A stretch of DNA of 64,000 bases from the NCBI RefSeq assembly GCF_011758655.1, contig NZ_JAAMPA010000001.1, positions 1,984,001-2,048,000 on the forward strand, read 5' to 3'. Within the stretch, counting starts at the first letter, position 1; each line of letters begins with the position of its first letter. The translations under genes and the position numbers were made by a program. The notes below the pieces were generated by a model. That model searched no databases. It was not told where the DNA came from and saw only the letters and a program-made list of their open reading frames with translations. Origin of the DNA: Modestobacter marinus. Its GTDB lineage: Bacteria; Actinomycetota; Actinomycetes; Mycobacteriales; Geodermatophilaceae. Positions 1 to 7,229 of the stretch are shown piece by piece.

Positions 1-34
1 CACCATGCCGTACCGGCGAACTAGGCTCGGCACC

Positions 35-484
35 GTGTCCGGACCGGAGAGCGCGCCGCCGTTGGCCGCCGAGCTGCGGGCCCGCGGCCTGCGGCTGACC
101 AGCCAGCGGCAGCGGGTGCTGGCCGCCGTCGCGGCGCTGGAGCACGGCACCCCCGAGGAGATCGGCGCCCGGCTGCGGGCCGACGCCGGCCCGGGCGGCG
201 CCGCCCCGGACACCTCGACGGTCTACCGGACGCTGGAGCTGCTCGAGCGGCTCGGCCTCGTCTGGCACACCCACCTGGGCAAGGGCGCACCGATCTACCA
301 CGCCGCCCAGCACCCGCACCTGCACGTCGTCTGCCAGTCCTGCGGTGAGGTCCAGTCGGTCGACCCCGCGCTGCTGGACGGTGCCGCGGAACGTCTGGGC
401 GCCCAGCTGGGTTTCACCCTGGACGTGGGCCACGTGGCGCTGTCCGGCACCTGTCGAGCCTGCGCGGAGAAGGAGGACGCATGA
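35..484 (+). CDS. Fur-family transcriptional regulator
   Basis: This 149-residue protein is a metal-responsive repressor of the Fur superfamily: an N-terminal winged helix (about residues 10-80) and a C-terminal metal-binding and dimerisation domain. The metal domain shows HPHLHVVC with His93, His95 and His97, and two CxxC pairs (Cys100/Cys103 and Cys140/Cys143) that in the family hold structural zinc. I chose GTG at 35 over the ATG at 5 because a -10-like TAGGCT (22-27) sits seven bases before it, which fits a leaderless transcript, and because the domain begins only at about residue 10. Whether it senses iron, zinc or nickel cannot be read from the sequence. The stop overlaps the ygfZ start by four bases (ATGA), so the two are co-transcribed. 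A role in coupling metal status to Fe-S repair is inference. Confidence 0.88.
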   Translation: MSGPESAPPLAAELRARGLRLTSQRQRVLAAVAALEHGTPEEIGARLRADAGPGGAAPDTSTVYRTLELLERLGLVWHTHLGKGAPIYHAAQHPHLHVVCQSCGEVQSVDPALLDGAAERLGAQLGFTLDVGHVALSGTCRACAEKEDA

Positions 485-1608
485 GCTCGCCCCTGCTGCA
501 GCGCCCCGGCGCGGTCGCCCTGGACGTCGACGGTGGTGGCTCGGTCGCCGCGCACTACGGGGAGCCGCTGCCCGAGCAGCGCCGGCTCGCCGAGGGCGCC
601 GGGCTGGTCGACCGCAGCGACCGGGACGTCGTCGCCGTCCCCGGTCCCGACCGGCTGAGCTGGCTGCACGACCTGTCCTCCCAGCACCTGCGCGACCTGC
701 CCGACGCGACCGGCACCGAGGCGCTGTTCCTCGACCCGAACGGACGGGTCGAGCACCACGCGGTGCTGACCGAGCTCGCCGGCACCACCTGGGCCGACCT
801 CGAGCCGGGCACCGGTGCGGCGCTGGCCGGGTGGCTGCAGAAGATGCGGTTCATGCTCCGGGTGGAGCCCGAGCTGCGCACCGCGGACTGGGCCCTGCTG
901 AGCCTGGTCGGGCCGCAGGGCGACGCGGTGCTCGCGGCGGCCGGCTGGCCGGTGCCGGGAGCGGAGCACGCCGTCGCGCCGCTGGACGGCGGGGGCTGGG
1001 TGCGCCGGATGCCCGCGATCGGCGACGGGACGGCCGCGGTCGTCGACCTGCTCCTGCCGCGGGCCGAGTTGGCCGCCCGGGCCGACGCCCTGCTGGCCGC
1101 CGGTGCGGTGCTCGCCGGGCTGGACGCCTACGAGGCGCTGCGGGTGGAGGCCCGTCGCCCGCGCGCCGGCATCGACTCCGACCACCGCACCATCCCCAAC
1201 GAGCTGGTCTGGCTGAGCACCGCCGTCCACCTGGACAAGGGCTGCTACCGCGGGCAGGAGACGGTCGCCCGGGTGCACAACCTCGGCCGCCCGCCGCGCC
1301 GCCAGGTGCTGCTGCACCTGGACGGGATGAGCGAGGTGCTCCCCGCGCCCGGCACCCCGGTCACCGCCGGCACGCGCGAGGTCGGCCGGGTGGGCAGCGT
1401 GGTGCGCCACCACGAGCTGGGCGTGATCGCGCTGGCGCTGGTCAAGCAGTCCGTGGCACCGGACGCCGACCTGCGGGTCGGGGAGGCGGTCGCCGTGATC
1501 GACCCCGAGGACGCCCCGGCGGAGCTGGACGACACCCGGGCGGCGGCCCGCGACCGCGTGCGCGCCGTCCGGTCTGCGACGATGCGGCCCGAGTCGACGC
1601 GTTCGTGA
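481..1608 (+). CDS. ygfZ: YgfZ folate-binding protein, Fe-S cluster repair
   Basis: A 375-residue GcvT-like protein of the YgfZ/IBA57 family, cytosolic, which in characterised bacteria uses folate to support Fe-S cluster assembly or repair in particular enzymes. The diagnostic family signature K-G-C-Y-x-G-Q-E is intact at residues 253-260, including the conserved Cys255. Family length is usually 300-380, so it is full length. The ATG overlaps the stop of the Fur gene. The N-terminal half contains the aminomethyltransferase-type fold; no glycine-cleavage partner genes are nearby, which argues against GcvT itself. Confidence 0.9.
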   Translation: MSSPLLQRPGAVALDVDGGGSVAAHYGEPLPEQRRLAEGAGLVDRSDRDVVAVPGPDRLSWLHDLSSQHLRDLPDATGTEALFLDPNGRVEHHAVLTELAGTTWADLEPGTGAALAGWLQKMRFMLRVEPELRTADWALLSLVGPQGDAVLAAAGWPVPGAEHAVAPLDGGGWVRRMPAIGDGTAAVVDLLLPRAELAARADALLAAGAVLAGLDAYEALRVEARRPRAGIDSDHRTIPNELVWLSTAVHLDKGCYRGQETVARVHNLGRPPRRQVLLHLDGMSEVLPAPGTPVTAGTREVGRVGSVVRHHELGVIALALVKQSVAPDADLRVGEAVAVIDPEDAPAELDDTRAAARDRVRAVRSATMRPESTRS

Positions 1609-1666
1609 GCATCGCAGCGCGCGCCAGCGAGTGAGGGGTGGAGCGGTTGCGCAGCCGGGACGCGGG

Positions 1667-2536
1667 ATGGTGAGCACCCCGGTCGGCGTCCAGGGCACCC
1701 TGCTGACCCTGGCGCCGACCGGCGCCGAGTCGGCCAAGGCCGACGTCCCGGCCCTGCCGGTCACCGTCGAGGAGGTGGTGGCCACCGCCCGCGACTGCCA
1801 GGCCCTCGGCGCAGCGGTGCTGCACCTGCACGTGCGGGGCACCGACACCCGGCCCACGCTGGACCTGCCCCGGGTCCGGGAGGTCGTGGCCGCCGTCCGG
1901 GAGGCCACCGACCTGGTCGTCCAGCTCTCCACCGGCGGCGCGGTCACCGACCCGGCCGAGGCCCGGCTGGCGGTGCTGGACGCCGCGCCGGACGCCGCCT
2001 CGCTGTCCCTGGGCACGGTCAACTTCGGCCGCGACGTCTTCTACAACCCCTGGGACCTCATCGTCGAGCTGCACACCCGGATGCAGCAGCGCGGCGTCGT
2101 CCCCGAGTACGAGGTGTTCGACCTGGGCCAGCTGGCCACCCTCGCCCGGCTGCTCGACCGGCACGGGCCGCCCGCCGGTGGGCACGTGCACGTCGACCTG
2201 GTGATGGGGGTGCCCGGCGGGATGCCCGGGACGACCGCCGCGCTGGCCGCCTGCCTGCCGTTCCTCCCGCCCGGGGCCACCTTCGCCGCCACCGGCGTGG
2301 GCCGCACCTCGCTGCCGGTGATGCTCGCCGCGCTGTCGGCCGGCGGTCACCTGCGGGTCGGCATGGAGGACACCCTCACCTACGCCCCCGGCGAGCCGGT
2401 GCGCGACAACGCCCAGCTGGTGGCCCGCGCGGCCGGGCTCGCCCGGATCGCCCAGCGCCCGCCGATCACCCCGACCGAGGCCCGGCAGCTGCTGGGCATC
2501 ACGCGCGTCCCCACCCCTGCGGAGGTCCCCCGATGA
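1667..2536 (+). CDS. BKACE (DUF849) beta-keto acid cleavage enzyme family
   Basis: About 289 residues of the DUF849/BKACE family: zinc-dependent TIM barrels that condense a beta-keto acid with acetyl-CoA (for example Kce in lysine fermentation). The pattern is right: TGAESAK near the N-terminus, an H-x-H zinc pair in LHLHVRG, a second H-x-H in GGHVHVDLV, a GVPGG loop and the late glutamate in VGMED that completes the metal site in the family. ATG at 1667 is preferred because GGGACGCGGG lies just before it; an upstream GTG at 1631 is possible. It ends in an ATGA overlap with the next gene. The substrate is unknown: the family has many specificities, and no pathway partners are adjacent. Confidence 0.82.
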   Translation: MVSTPVGVQGTLLTLAPTGAESAKADVPALPVTVEEVVATARDCQALGAAVLHLHVRGTDTRPTLDLPRVREVVAAVREATDLVVQLSTGGAVTDPAEARLAVLDAAPDAASLSLGTVNFGRDVFYNPWDLIVELHTRMQQRGVVPEYEVFDLGQLATLARLLDRHGPPAGGHVHVDLVMGVPGGMPGTTAALAACLPFLPPGATFAATGVGRTSLPVMLAALSAGGHLRVGMEDTLTYAPGEPVRDNAQLVARAAGLARIAQRPPITPTEARQLLGITRVPTPAEVPR

Positions 2537-3096
2537 CTGCCCCTCTCCCGGCCGGCGGTGCCGGTGTCGACGAGCTGCTCGACCCGTCCTTCCTGGACGG
2601 CGTCCAGCAGCTGCCGATGGCCGACGTCCGTGCGTTGCGGCACCGCGCCGAGCAGGGGGAGGTCAACCTCTCCTACACCCGGCGGCTGCTCCAGGGCCGG
2701 CTGGACATCGTCCGCCGGGAGCTGCAGCGGCGGGCCGAGCACGACGGGCGCTCGCTGGTCGACCTGCTGCCGGAGATCCTCTCGGAGAAGGGCCGCGGCC
2801 CCGCGCACGGGCTCGGCCGGCACCAGACCGTCCAGCCGACGTCCCCGGAGCAGTTCGAGACCTGGGTCAACGGGCTGGCGCCGGGGGTGGACCTGTCCGA
2901 CGTCCCGTCCCTGCCCGACGACCAGCTGGAGCAGGCCGCCCGGGCGCTCGGCGAGGGCGAGCGGACGCTGTCCGAGCGGCGCCGTGGTGTGCAGCAGGTG
3001 ATGGACACCGTCGCCGGTGAGCTGGCCCGCCGCTACCGCGAGGGCCTGGCCGACGTCGCCCAGCTGCTGGCCGACGAGTCCCGGCACCGCGCCTGA
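2533..3096 (+). CDS. rsiG: RsiG-like c-di-GMP-binding anti-sigma factor
   Basis: A 187-residue, largely helical protein. It has two copies of the c-di-GMP signature E(X)3S(X)2R(X)3Q(X)3D that defines Streptomyces RsiG: Glu43-Ser47-Arg50-Gln54-Asp58 and Glu143-Ser147-Arg150-Gln154-Asp158, exactly 100 residues apart. In Streptomyces, RsiG loaded with c-di-GMP holds the sporulation sigma factor WhiG inactive, with the motifs lying on two antiparallel helices. Databases often call such proteins aerial mycelium formation protein. No whiG is in this window, so the partner sigma must be encoded elsewhere. It is translationally coupled on both sides (ATGA before, TGATG after). Identification rests on the exact motif match and is strong; the target sigma is inference. 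Confidence 0.88.
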   Translation: MTAPLPAGGAGVDELLDPSFLDGVQQLPMADVRALRHRAEQGEVNLSYTRRLLQGRLDIVRRELQRRAEHDGRSLVDLLPEILSEKGRGPAHGLGRHQTVQPTSPEQFETWVNGLAPGVDLSDVPSLPDDQLEQAARALGEGERTLSERRRGVQQVMDTVAGELARRYREGLADVAQLLADESRHRA

Positions 3097-4085
3097 TGGG
3101 CGACCAGTTGAGCCGCTGGGCCGACGAGCCGGTGCTCGTCGAGGTCTGGCGGGCCGGTCTCGGCGTCGACGTGCTGGAGTCGGTGCACCGCGGGGCGCTG
3201 GTCGTGCTCGGTGCCGACGGCGCACCCCTGCTGGAGGTCGGCGACGTCGCCCGGCCGGTGCTGCCGCGCTCGTCGAACAAGCCGGTCCAGGCCACCACGT
3301 ACCTGCAGGCGGGCTGGGAGCCCCGGCACGACCGGGAGCTGGCCATCGCGGCCGCCTCGCACAACGGGGAGGACGAGCACCGGGCGCTCGCCGGCGAGCT
3401 GCTCGCCGGCGCCGGGCTGGGCCCCGACGACCTGGGCTGCCCGCCGGCGCTGCCGCAGCACGAGCGCACCCGGGCCGAGTGGCTGGTGGCCGGTCGTGCG
3501 CCGGAGCGGCTGGCGATGAACTGCTCGGGCAAGCACGCGGCGATGCTGGCCGCCTGCGTGGCGGCCGGCTGGCCGACCGCCGGGTACCTGGACCGCGACC
3601 ACCCGCTGCAGCAGGCGATCGAGGTGCGGCTGGGCGAGGCCGCGGGCGAGCCCGTCGCCGCGGTCGTGGTCGACGGGTGCGGTGCGCCGCAGCACGCGAT
3701 CTCGCTGACCGGGCTGGCCCGCGGTGTCCTGTCGCTGGTGCAGGCCGAGCCCGGCACACCGGGGCGCCGGGTCGCCGACGCGATGCGCGCGCACCCCTGG
3801 CTGGTGGCCGGCACCGGCCGGGAGGACACCGAGCTGATGCAGGCGGTGGACGGTCTGCTGGTGAAGGGCGGGGCCGACGGGGTGCACGTCGCGGCGCTGC
3901 CGGGGGCCGGGGCCGTGGCCTTGAAGCTCGACGACGGCGGCGACCGGGGCCGGGCGCCGGCGCTGGCCGCGGGGCTGCGGCGCCTGGGGGTGCCGGCCGA
4001 GACGCTGGCCCGGTGGCTGGTCACGCCGGTGAGCGGTGGCGAGGGCGTGGTGGGCGAGGTCCGGGCGGCCGCCGTCCTCGGCTGA
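3096..4085 (+). CDS. Asparaginase, type II (Rhizobium etli-like) family
   Basis: A 329-residue cytosolic enzyme of the asparaginase_II family, which hydrolyses L-asparagine to aspartate and ammonia and is unrelated to the E. coli AnsA/AnsB fold. Family blocks are in order: SSNKP near residue 60, SHNGED, NCSGKH near residue 148 and DGCGAPQH near residue 190; the Ser-Lys pairs and the cysteine are the conserved active-site positions. The start shares one base with the rsiG stop (TGATG), closing a five-gene run from the Fur gene. No signal peptide is visible. Function as asparaginase is a family assignment; substrate specificity has not been shown here. Confidence 0.85.
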   Translation: MGDQLSRWADEPVLVEVWRAGLGVDVLESVHRGALVVLGADGAPLLEVGDVARPVLPRSSNKPVQATTYLQAGWEPRHDRELAIAAASHNGEDEHRALAGELLAGAGLGPDDLGCPPALPQHERTRAEWLVAGRAPERLAMNCSGKHAAMLAACVAAGWPTAGYLDRDHPLQQAIEVRLGEAAGEPVAAVVVDGCGAPQHAISLTGLARGVLSLVQAEPGTPGRRVADAMRAHPWLVAGTGREDTELMQAVDGLLVKGGADGVHVAALPGAGAVALKLDDGGDRGRAPALAAGLRRLGVPAETLARWLVTPVSGGEGVVGEVRAAAVLG

Positions 4086-4094
4086 GGGCGGGCC

Positions 4095-4136
4095 GCTAGC
4101 AGCCTGCTTGCAGCAGCTAGCACGTTGGGCTAACGT
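4095..4136 (+). promoter_or_regulatory. Promoter and possible autoregulatory repeats before the HTH gene
   Basis: A -35-like TTGCAG (4108-4113) and a -10-like TAACGT (4131-4136) are separated by 17 bases, and the -10 ends seven bases before the GTG start at 4144, as expected for a leaderless mRNA. Overlapping the promoter are GCTAGC at 4095-4100 and again at 4116-4121, 21 bases (two helical turns) apart, a related GCTAAC at 4129-4134, and an inverted repeat CTGCT-TGC-AGCAG at 4104-4116. The helically phased repeats suggest an operator, perhaps for the HTH protein encoded just downstream; that is inference. Confidence 0.6.
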
Positions 4137-4143
4137 GGGGGCT

Positions 4144-4647
4144 GTGCAGCGACCCACGGAGTTCGTCCGGGAGCAGGTGACCGCGGTCCGCGAGAGCGTG
4201 GCGACCGCGGCCGCCGAGGCCTCGACGGTGAACACGACCGTCAGCTCCTCGGTGGGTGAGTTCATCCGCACCCAGCGCAACGCCGCCGAGGTGTCGCTGC
4301 GCGAGCTGTCCCGCCGCGCCGGGGTCAGCAACCCGTACCTGTCCCAGGTCGAGCGCGGGCTGCGCAAGCCCTCGGCCGAGATCCTGGCGCAGATCGCCCG
4401 CGGCCTGAAGATCTCGGCGGAGACGCTCTACGAGCAGGCCGGGATCCTCGACCGGCGGTCCGGGACGGCCGGCACCGTCGCCGCCCTGCGCGCCGACGAG
4501 GCGCTCTCCGAGCGGCACAAGGCCGTGCTCCTGGAGCTGTACGAGACCTACACCCGGGAGCACGCCGCGCACCTGGCCCGTGAGCAGGCGGCGGCGCCCA
4601 CCACCACAGCAGCACCCACCCCCACTTCGCAGGAGGAGACGGCATGA
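4144..4647 (+). CDS. XRE-type HTH regulator (Rv0474-like)
   Basis: A 167-residue DNA-binding protein with a Cro/C1-type helix-turn-helix at about residues 38-95 (core LRELSRRAGVSNPYLSQVE followed by RKPSAEIL) and a C-terminal helix plus a Thr/Pro/Ala-rich tail. GTG 4144 is chosen because a well-spaced promoter ends seven bases upstream. It is coupled by ATGA to the HbhA-like gene and followed by a DUF2516 gene, the same order as Rv0474-Rv0475(hbhA)-Rv0476 in M. tuberculosis, which supports orthology. Rv0474 has been described as a copper-responsive regulator; whether this copy senses metal is unknown. Confidence 0.82.
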   Translation: MQRPTEFVREQVTAVRESVATAAAEASTVNTTVSSSVGEFIRTQRNAAEVSLRELSRRAGVSNPYLSQVERGLRKPSAEILAQIARGLKISAETLYEQAGILDRRSGTAGTVAALRADEALSERHKAVLLELYETYTREHAAHLAREQAAAPTTTAAPTPTSQEETA

Positions 4648-5561
4648 GCCGCACCGACACCCTGAAGAACCAGACCCTCGTGCAGCAGGGCGAGACCCTG
4701 GTCCGCACCGGCCTGCTGGCCGCGCTCGGCGCCGGCGACGTCGCGGTCGACCGCGCCCGCACCGTCGTCGGCACCTTCCGCACCCGCGCCGAGGCGCTGC
4801 CCGGCGAGGCCCAGGTGCAGGCCGACCTGGCCGGCAAGGAGGCCCGCAGCCGCGTCGAGGCCGCCCGTGCCCGCGCCGCCCAGGCGGCGGCCGAGGCCCG
4901 GGTCCGCGCCGAGCAGGCCCGCGGGGCCGCCACGGCCGTGCGCCCGGAGACCGTGCTCGGCACCGTCACCGGTCTCGTCGAGAACGCCCGCACCCAGGCC
5001 CTCGAGGCGATCGAGGAGCTGGCCGGCCGCGGCGAGAAGGTCGTCGGCGAGCTGCGCACCCAGCCGGCGTTCCGCCGGGTCGCCGCCCGGACCGAGCGGG
5101 CCGTCGACGCCGTCGAGGACACCGTCGAGGACGTGCTGGAGGAGACCGGCGAGACCGTCGGCAAGGCCTCCGACGAGGTGACCTCGGTGGCGCAGAAGGC
5201 CAAGTCGCGCACCGACAAGGCCGTCGACGCCGTCGAGGACGCCGTCGAGGACGTGCTCGAGGAGACCGGCGAGACGATCGGCAAGGCCTCCGACGAGGTG
5301 ACCTCGGTGGCGCAGAAGGCCAAGTCGCGTACCGACAAGGCCGTCGACGCCGCCCAGCAGGAGACCCAGGAGGTCGCCGACTCGGCCAAGCGCAGCGCCC
5401 GGGGGACCACCGCCCCGGCGAAGAAGGCGCCGGCCAGGAAGGCAGCCGCCAAGCGCACCACCAAGGCCACCCCGGCGACCGTCGCCCCGGTGATGTCCGA
5501 GGGCACCACGGTGCCCGACCCGCTGGCCGTCCCCGCGAAGAGCACCGACGCCACCAGCTGA
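4644..5561 (+). CDS. hbhA: HbhA-like heparin-binding hemagglutinin homolog
   Basis: A 305-residue, Ala/Glu/Arg-rich, almost entirely helical and probably coiled-coil protein. M. tuberculosis HbhA is a surface adhesin, also found with intracellular lipid bodies, whose lysine-rich tail binds heparan sulfate. Here the N-terminal 150 residues match that layout; residues 153-192 and 193-232 are a near-perfect 40-residue tandem repeat with a third truncated start at 233; residues about 245-275 are Lys/Ala/Pro-rich (KKAPARKAAAKRTTK) like the HbhA tail but are followed by about 30 extra residues. It overlaps the HTH gene by four bases. No signal peptide or membrane segment is visible, as in HbhA. Position in the Rv0474-Rv0476 order supports the call; an adhesin role in a free-living organism is not implied. 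Confidence 0.78.
   Translation: MSRTDTLKNQTLVQQGETLVRTGLLAALGAGDVAVDRARTVVGTFRTRAEALPGEAQVQADLAGKEARSRVEAARARAAQAAAEARVRAEQARGAATAVRPETVLGTVTGLVENARTQALEAIEELAGRGEKVVGELRTQPAFRRVAARTERAVDAVEDTVEDVLEETGETVGKASDEVTSVAQKAKSRTDKAVDAVEDAVEDVLEETGETIGKASDEVTSVAQKAKSRTDKAVDAAQQETQEVADSAKRSARGTTAPAKKAPARKAAAKRTTKATPATVAPVMSEGTTVPDPLAVPAKSTDATS
5101..5340 (+). repeat. Two 120-bp tandem repeats inside hbhA-like gene
   Basis: Unit 1 is 5101-5220 and unit 2 is 5221-5340; a third copy begins at 5341 and breaks off after about 14 bases. The two units differ at only five positions of 120, three of them silent or conservative, so the duplication is recent or kept uniform by gene conversion. Each unit encodes 40 residues of predicted amphipathic helix, so copy number changes would lengthen the rod without breaking the frame. 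Confidence 0.95.
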
Positions 5562-5606
5562 GGAAGGCAGAAGGACCCCCTGCCCCCCACGCCTCGCGCG
5601 CTCGGC

Positions 5607-5677
5607 GCGGGCCCCTGCAGGGGGCCTGACCCCGCCACTCGCGAGCTCGCGGCGGGACCCTGCACGGGGGCCTGACC
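5607..5677. repeat. Pair of GGGxCCCTGCA-type intergenic repeats
   Basis: Two copies of a 25-26 base element (5607-5631 and 5652-5677) share the core CCCTGCA, a run of G and the ending GGCCTGACC. Between them is a hairpin built on CCCGCC/GGCGGG around the palindrome CGCGAGCTCGCG. The core resembles the elements at 20041-20143 and 29402-29558, suggesting a dispersed intergenic repeat family. Confidence 0.6.
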
Positions 5678-5712
5678 GCGCCCCGGCGCCCGCACTGCGG
5701 GTGCCGGGGCGC
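5678..5712 (+). terminator. GC-rich hairpin after hbhA-like gene
   Basis: Arms 5678-5694 and 5696-5712 can pair over 17 positions with one mismatch (GCGCCCCGGC... with ...GCCGGGGCGC). There is no T tract, which is common for actinobacterial terminators. It lies between the HbhA-like gene and the next promoter. Confidence 0.6.
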
Positions 5713-5798
5713 CGTGCTGTCCACCCCCAGGCGGCAGGACCGTGGTGCCGCGAGGGTCGAGGCGCCGCCGGGAGCCCCCGCGCGCCTATCCTGCTGAC

Positions 5799-6086
5799 AT
5801 GGCTGGCATCGACGGGCTCATCAACCTCGTCGTCTTCTACGCGACCCTCGCCCTCGCCGCGTGGGCGTTCATCGACGCGATCATCCGACCGGCCGCCGCC
5901 TTCGTCGCGGCCGGGAAGCTGACCAAGCCCGGCTGGATGGCGATCACCGGCATCGCGACGCTGGTGCTGCTCTGGCAGGGGCCGCTCAGCTTCCTGGGCC
6001 TGCCGGCCGTGATCGCCGCCGTCGTCTACCTGGTCGACGTGCGCCCCGCGGTGCGCGGTCTCCCCCGGGGCAACTCGAGCTGGTGA
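5799..6086 (+). CDS. DUF2516 family membrane protein (Rv0476-like)
   Basis: A 95-residue protein with three hydrophobic stretches (about residues 5-30, 45-60 and 62-80) and a short basic tail, the layout of the DUF2516 family found next to hbhA in actinobacteria. The ATG lies six bases after a -10-like TATCCT (5787-5792), so the transcript is probably leaderless and independent of hbhA. Function is unknown in the family. Confidence 0.82.
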   Translation: MAGIDGLINLVVFYATLALAAWAFIDAIIRPAAAFVAAGKLTKPGWMAITGIATLVLLWQGPLSFLGLPAVIAAVVYLVDVRPAVRGLPRGNSSW

Positions 6087-6089
6087 GCT

Positions 6090-6112
6090 CACCGCTCCCT
6101 GAGGGAGCGGTG
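6090..6112. terminator. Bidirectional hairpin terminator
   Basis: Perfect 10-base arms CACCGCTCCC (6090-6099) and GGGAGCGGTG (6103-6112) with a TGA loop sit between the convergent DUF2516 and PspC genes, ending two bases before the PspC stop. Confidence 0.85.
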
Positions 6113-6113
6113 G

Positions 6114-6317
6114 TCAGCGCCGGTCGTCGCGCGGCATGACGACCCACAGCACCAGGTAGGCGATGAACTGCGGGCCCGGGAGCACGCAGGAGACGACGAA
6201 CGCCACCCGCAGACCGGTGCGGGACAGGCCGAACCGGCGGGCCAGACCGGCGCACACCCCGGCGATGACCTTGTGCTGGGAGTCGCGGGTGAGCCGGCGG
6301 GATGCGGGAGCGGTCAT
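6114..6317 (-). CDS. PspC domain membrane protein
   Basis: A 67-residue protein consisting of little more than one PspC domain: an N-terminal basic stretch, the hallmark KVIAGVCAGLARRFGL at about residues 16-31 and a single long hydrophobic segment with the PGP turn (about residues 36-63). PspC proteins take part in envelope stress responses in other bacteria, but short stand-alone copies are common in actinobacteria and mostly uncharacterised. On its strand TAGGGT ends six bases before the ATG, again a leaderless arrangement. Confidence 0.85.
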   Translation of the reverse strand: MTAPASRRLTRDSQHKVIAGVCAGLARRFGLSRTGLRVAFVVSCVLPGPQFIAYLVLWVVMPRDDRR

Positions 6318-6366
6318 GGCCCGACCCTACGGCCGACGCCCGGACCGGCGCAGCCCTCGCCGCCAC

Positions 6367-7227
6367 TCAGTCGAAGATGCCGGCCGGTGGTGGCGGCGAG
6401 GGCTCGGCGGCGGCGTCGGTCACCGGGGCCGCCTGCCCGACGAAACGGTCCAGCTCCGCGCCGCTGACGACCCGGGAGGGCATCGGGTCACCGGCGCAGC
6501 GGCGGGTGAGCCCGGGGATCGGCAGCTCCGCCGCCGAGGCGACCGCCACGGTGTTGCCGAACCGCCGCCCGCGCAGCGTGCCGGGCTCGGCGAGCAGCGC
6601 GACGTGGCCGAAGACGGCCCGCAGGGTCGCCGCCTCGGCGCGCGCGAACCGCAGCGGCGGGCCGTCGGAGACGTTCCAGGCCGTCGTGCCACCGGGGCGC
6701 AGCACCCGGGCCACGTCGGTGGCGAACTCGACCGTGGTCAGGTGCGCCGGGGTGCGGGCGCCGGCGAAGACGTCGACCAGGACGACGTCGGCGCTGGCGT
6801 CGGGCAGCGCGGCCAGGCCCGCCCGGGCGTCGATCCCCCGCACCCGGACGCGGGCGTTGCGGGGCAGGGGCAGCTCCCGGCGGACCAGCTCGGTGAGCGC
6901 CTCGTCGAGCTCCATCACCCGCTGCGCCGACCCCGGCCGGGTCACCGCCACGTAGCGGGGCAGCGTCAGCGCACCCCCGCCCAGGTGCACGACGTCCAGC
7001 GGCCGTCCGGGCTCGGCGACGAGGTCGAGCACGTGGCCCATCCGCCGCACGTACTCGAACTCCAGGTACGCGGGGTCGGTCAGGTCGACGTGGGACTGCG
7101 GGGTGCCGTTGACCAGCAGCTGCCAGGCGCCGTCCCGGTCGGCGTCGGCGAGCAGCTCCGCCGTCCCGCCGCCCACCTCGGTGGCGCCCGGGAGTGCGGT
7201 GAGGTGCCCGCGGTCGCGTCGGCCCAC
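6367..7227 (-). CDS. Spermidine synthase-like / SAM-fold protein
   Basis: A 286-residue Rossmann-fold protein related to spermidine synthase. The glycine-rich loop HLGGGALTLPRY (about residues 81-92) followed by an acidic residue in MELD, and the later VDVFAGARTP in place of the polyamine-synthase catalytic loop, match the stand-alone spermidine-synthase-like proteins common in actinobacteria. The canonical polyamine active-site DY/DGG set is not evident, so polyamine synthesis is doubtful and a methyltransferase-like or regulatory role is possible. The GTG start lies two bases after the preceding minus-strand stop, so it is the last gene of a three-gene minus-strand set. Proline-rich end. 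Confidence 0.7.
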   Translation of the reverse strand: MGRRDRGHLTALPGATEVGGGTAELLADADRDGAWQLLVNGTPQSHVDLTDPAYLEFEYVRRMGHVLDLVAEPGRPLDVVHLGGGALTLPRYVAVTRPGSAQRVMELDEALTELVRRELPLPRNARVRVRGIDARAGLAALPDASADVVLVDVFAGARTPAHLTTVEFATDVARVLRPGGTTAWNVSDGPPLRFARAEAATLRAVFGHVALLAEPGTLRGRRFGNTVAVASAAELPIPGLTRRCAGDPMPSRVVSGAELDRFVGQAAPVTDAAAEPSPPPPAGIFD

Positions 7228-7229
7228 GG

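Noticed and set aside
5578-5720. CRISPR-like repeats
   Set aside because: Units are few, palindromic and without regular spacers; no cas genes are present.
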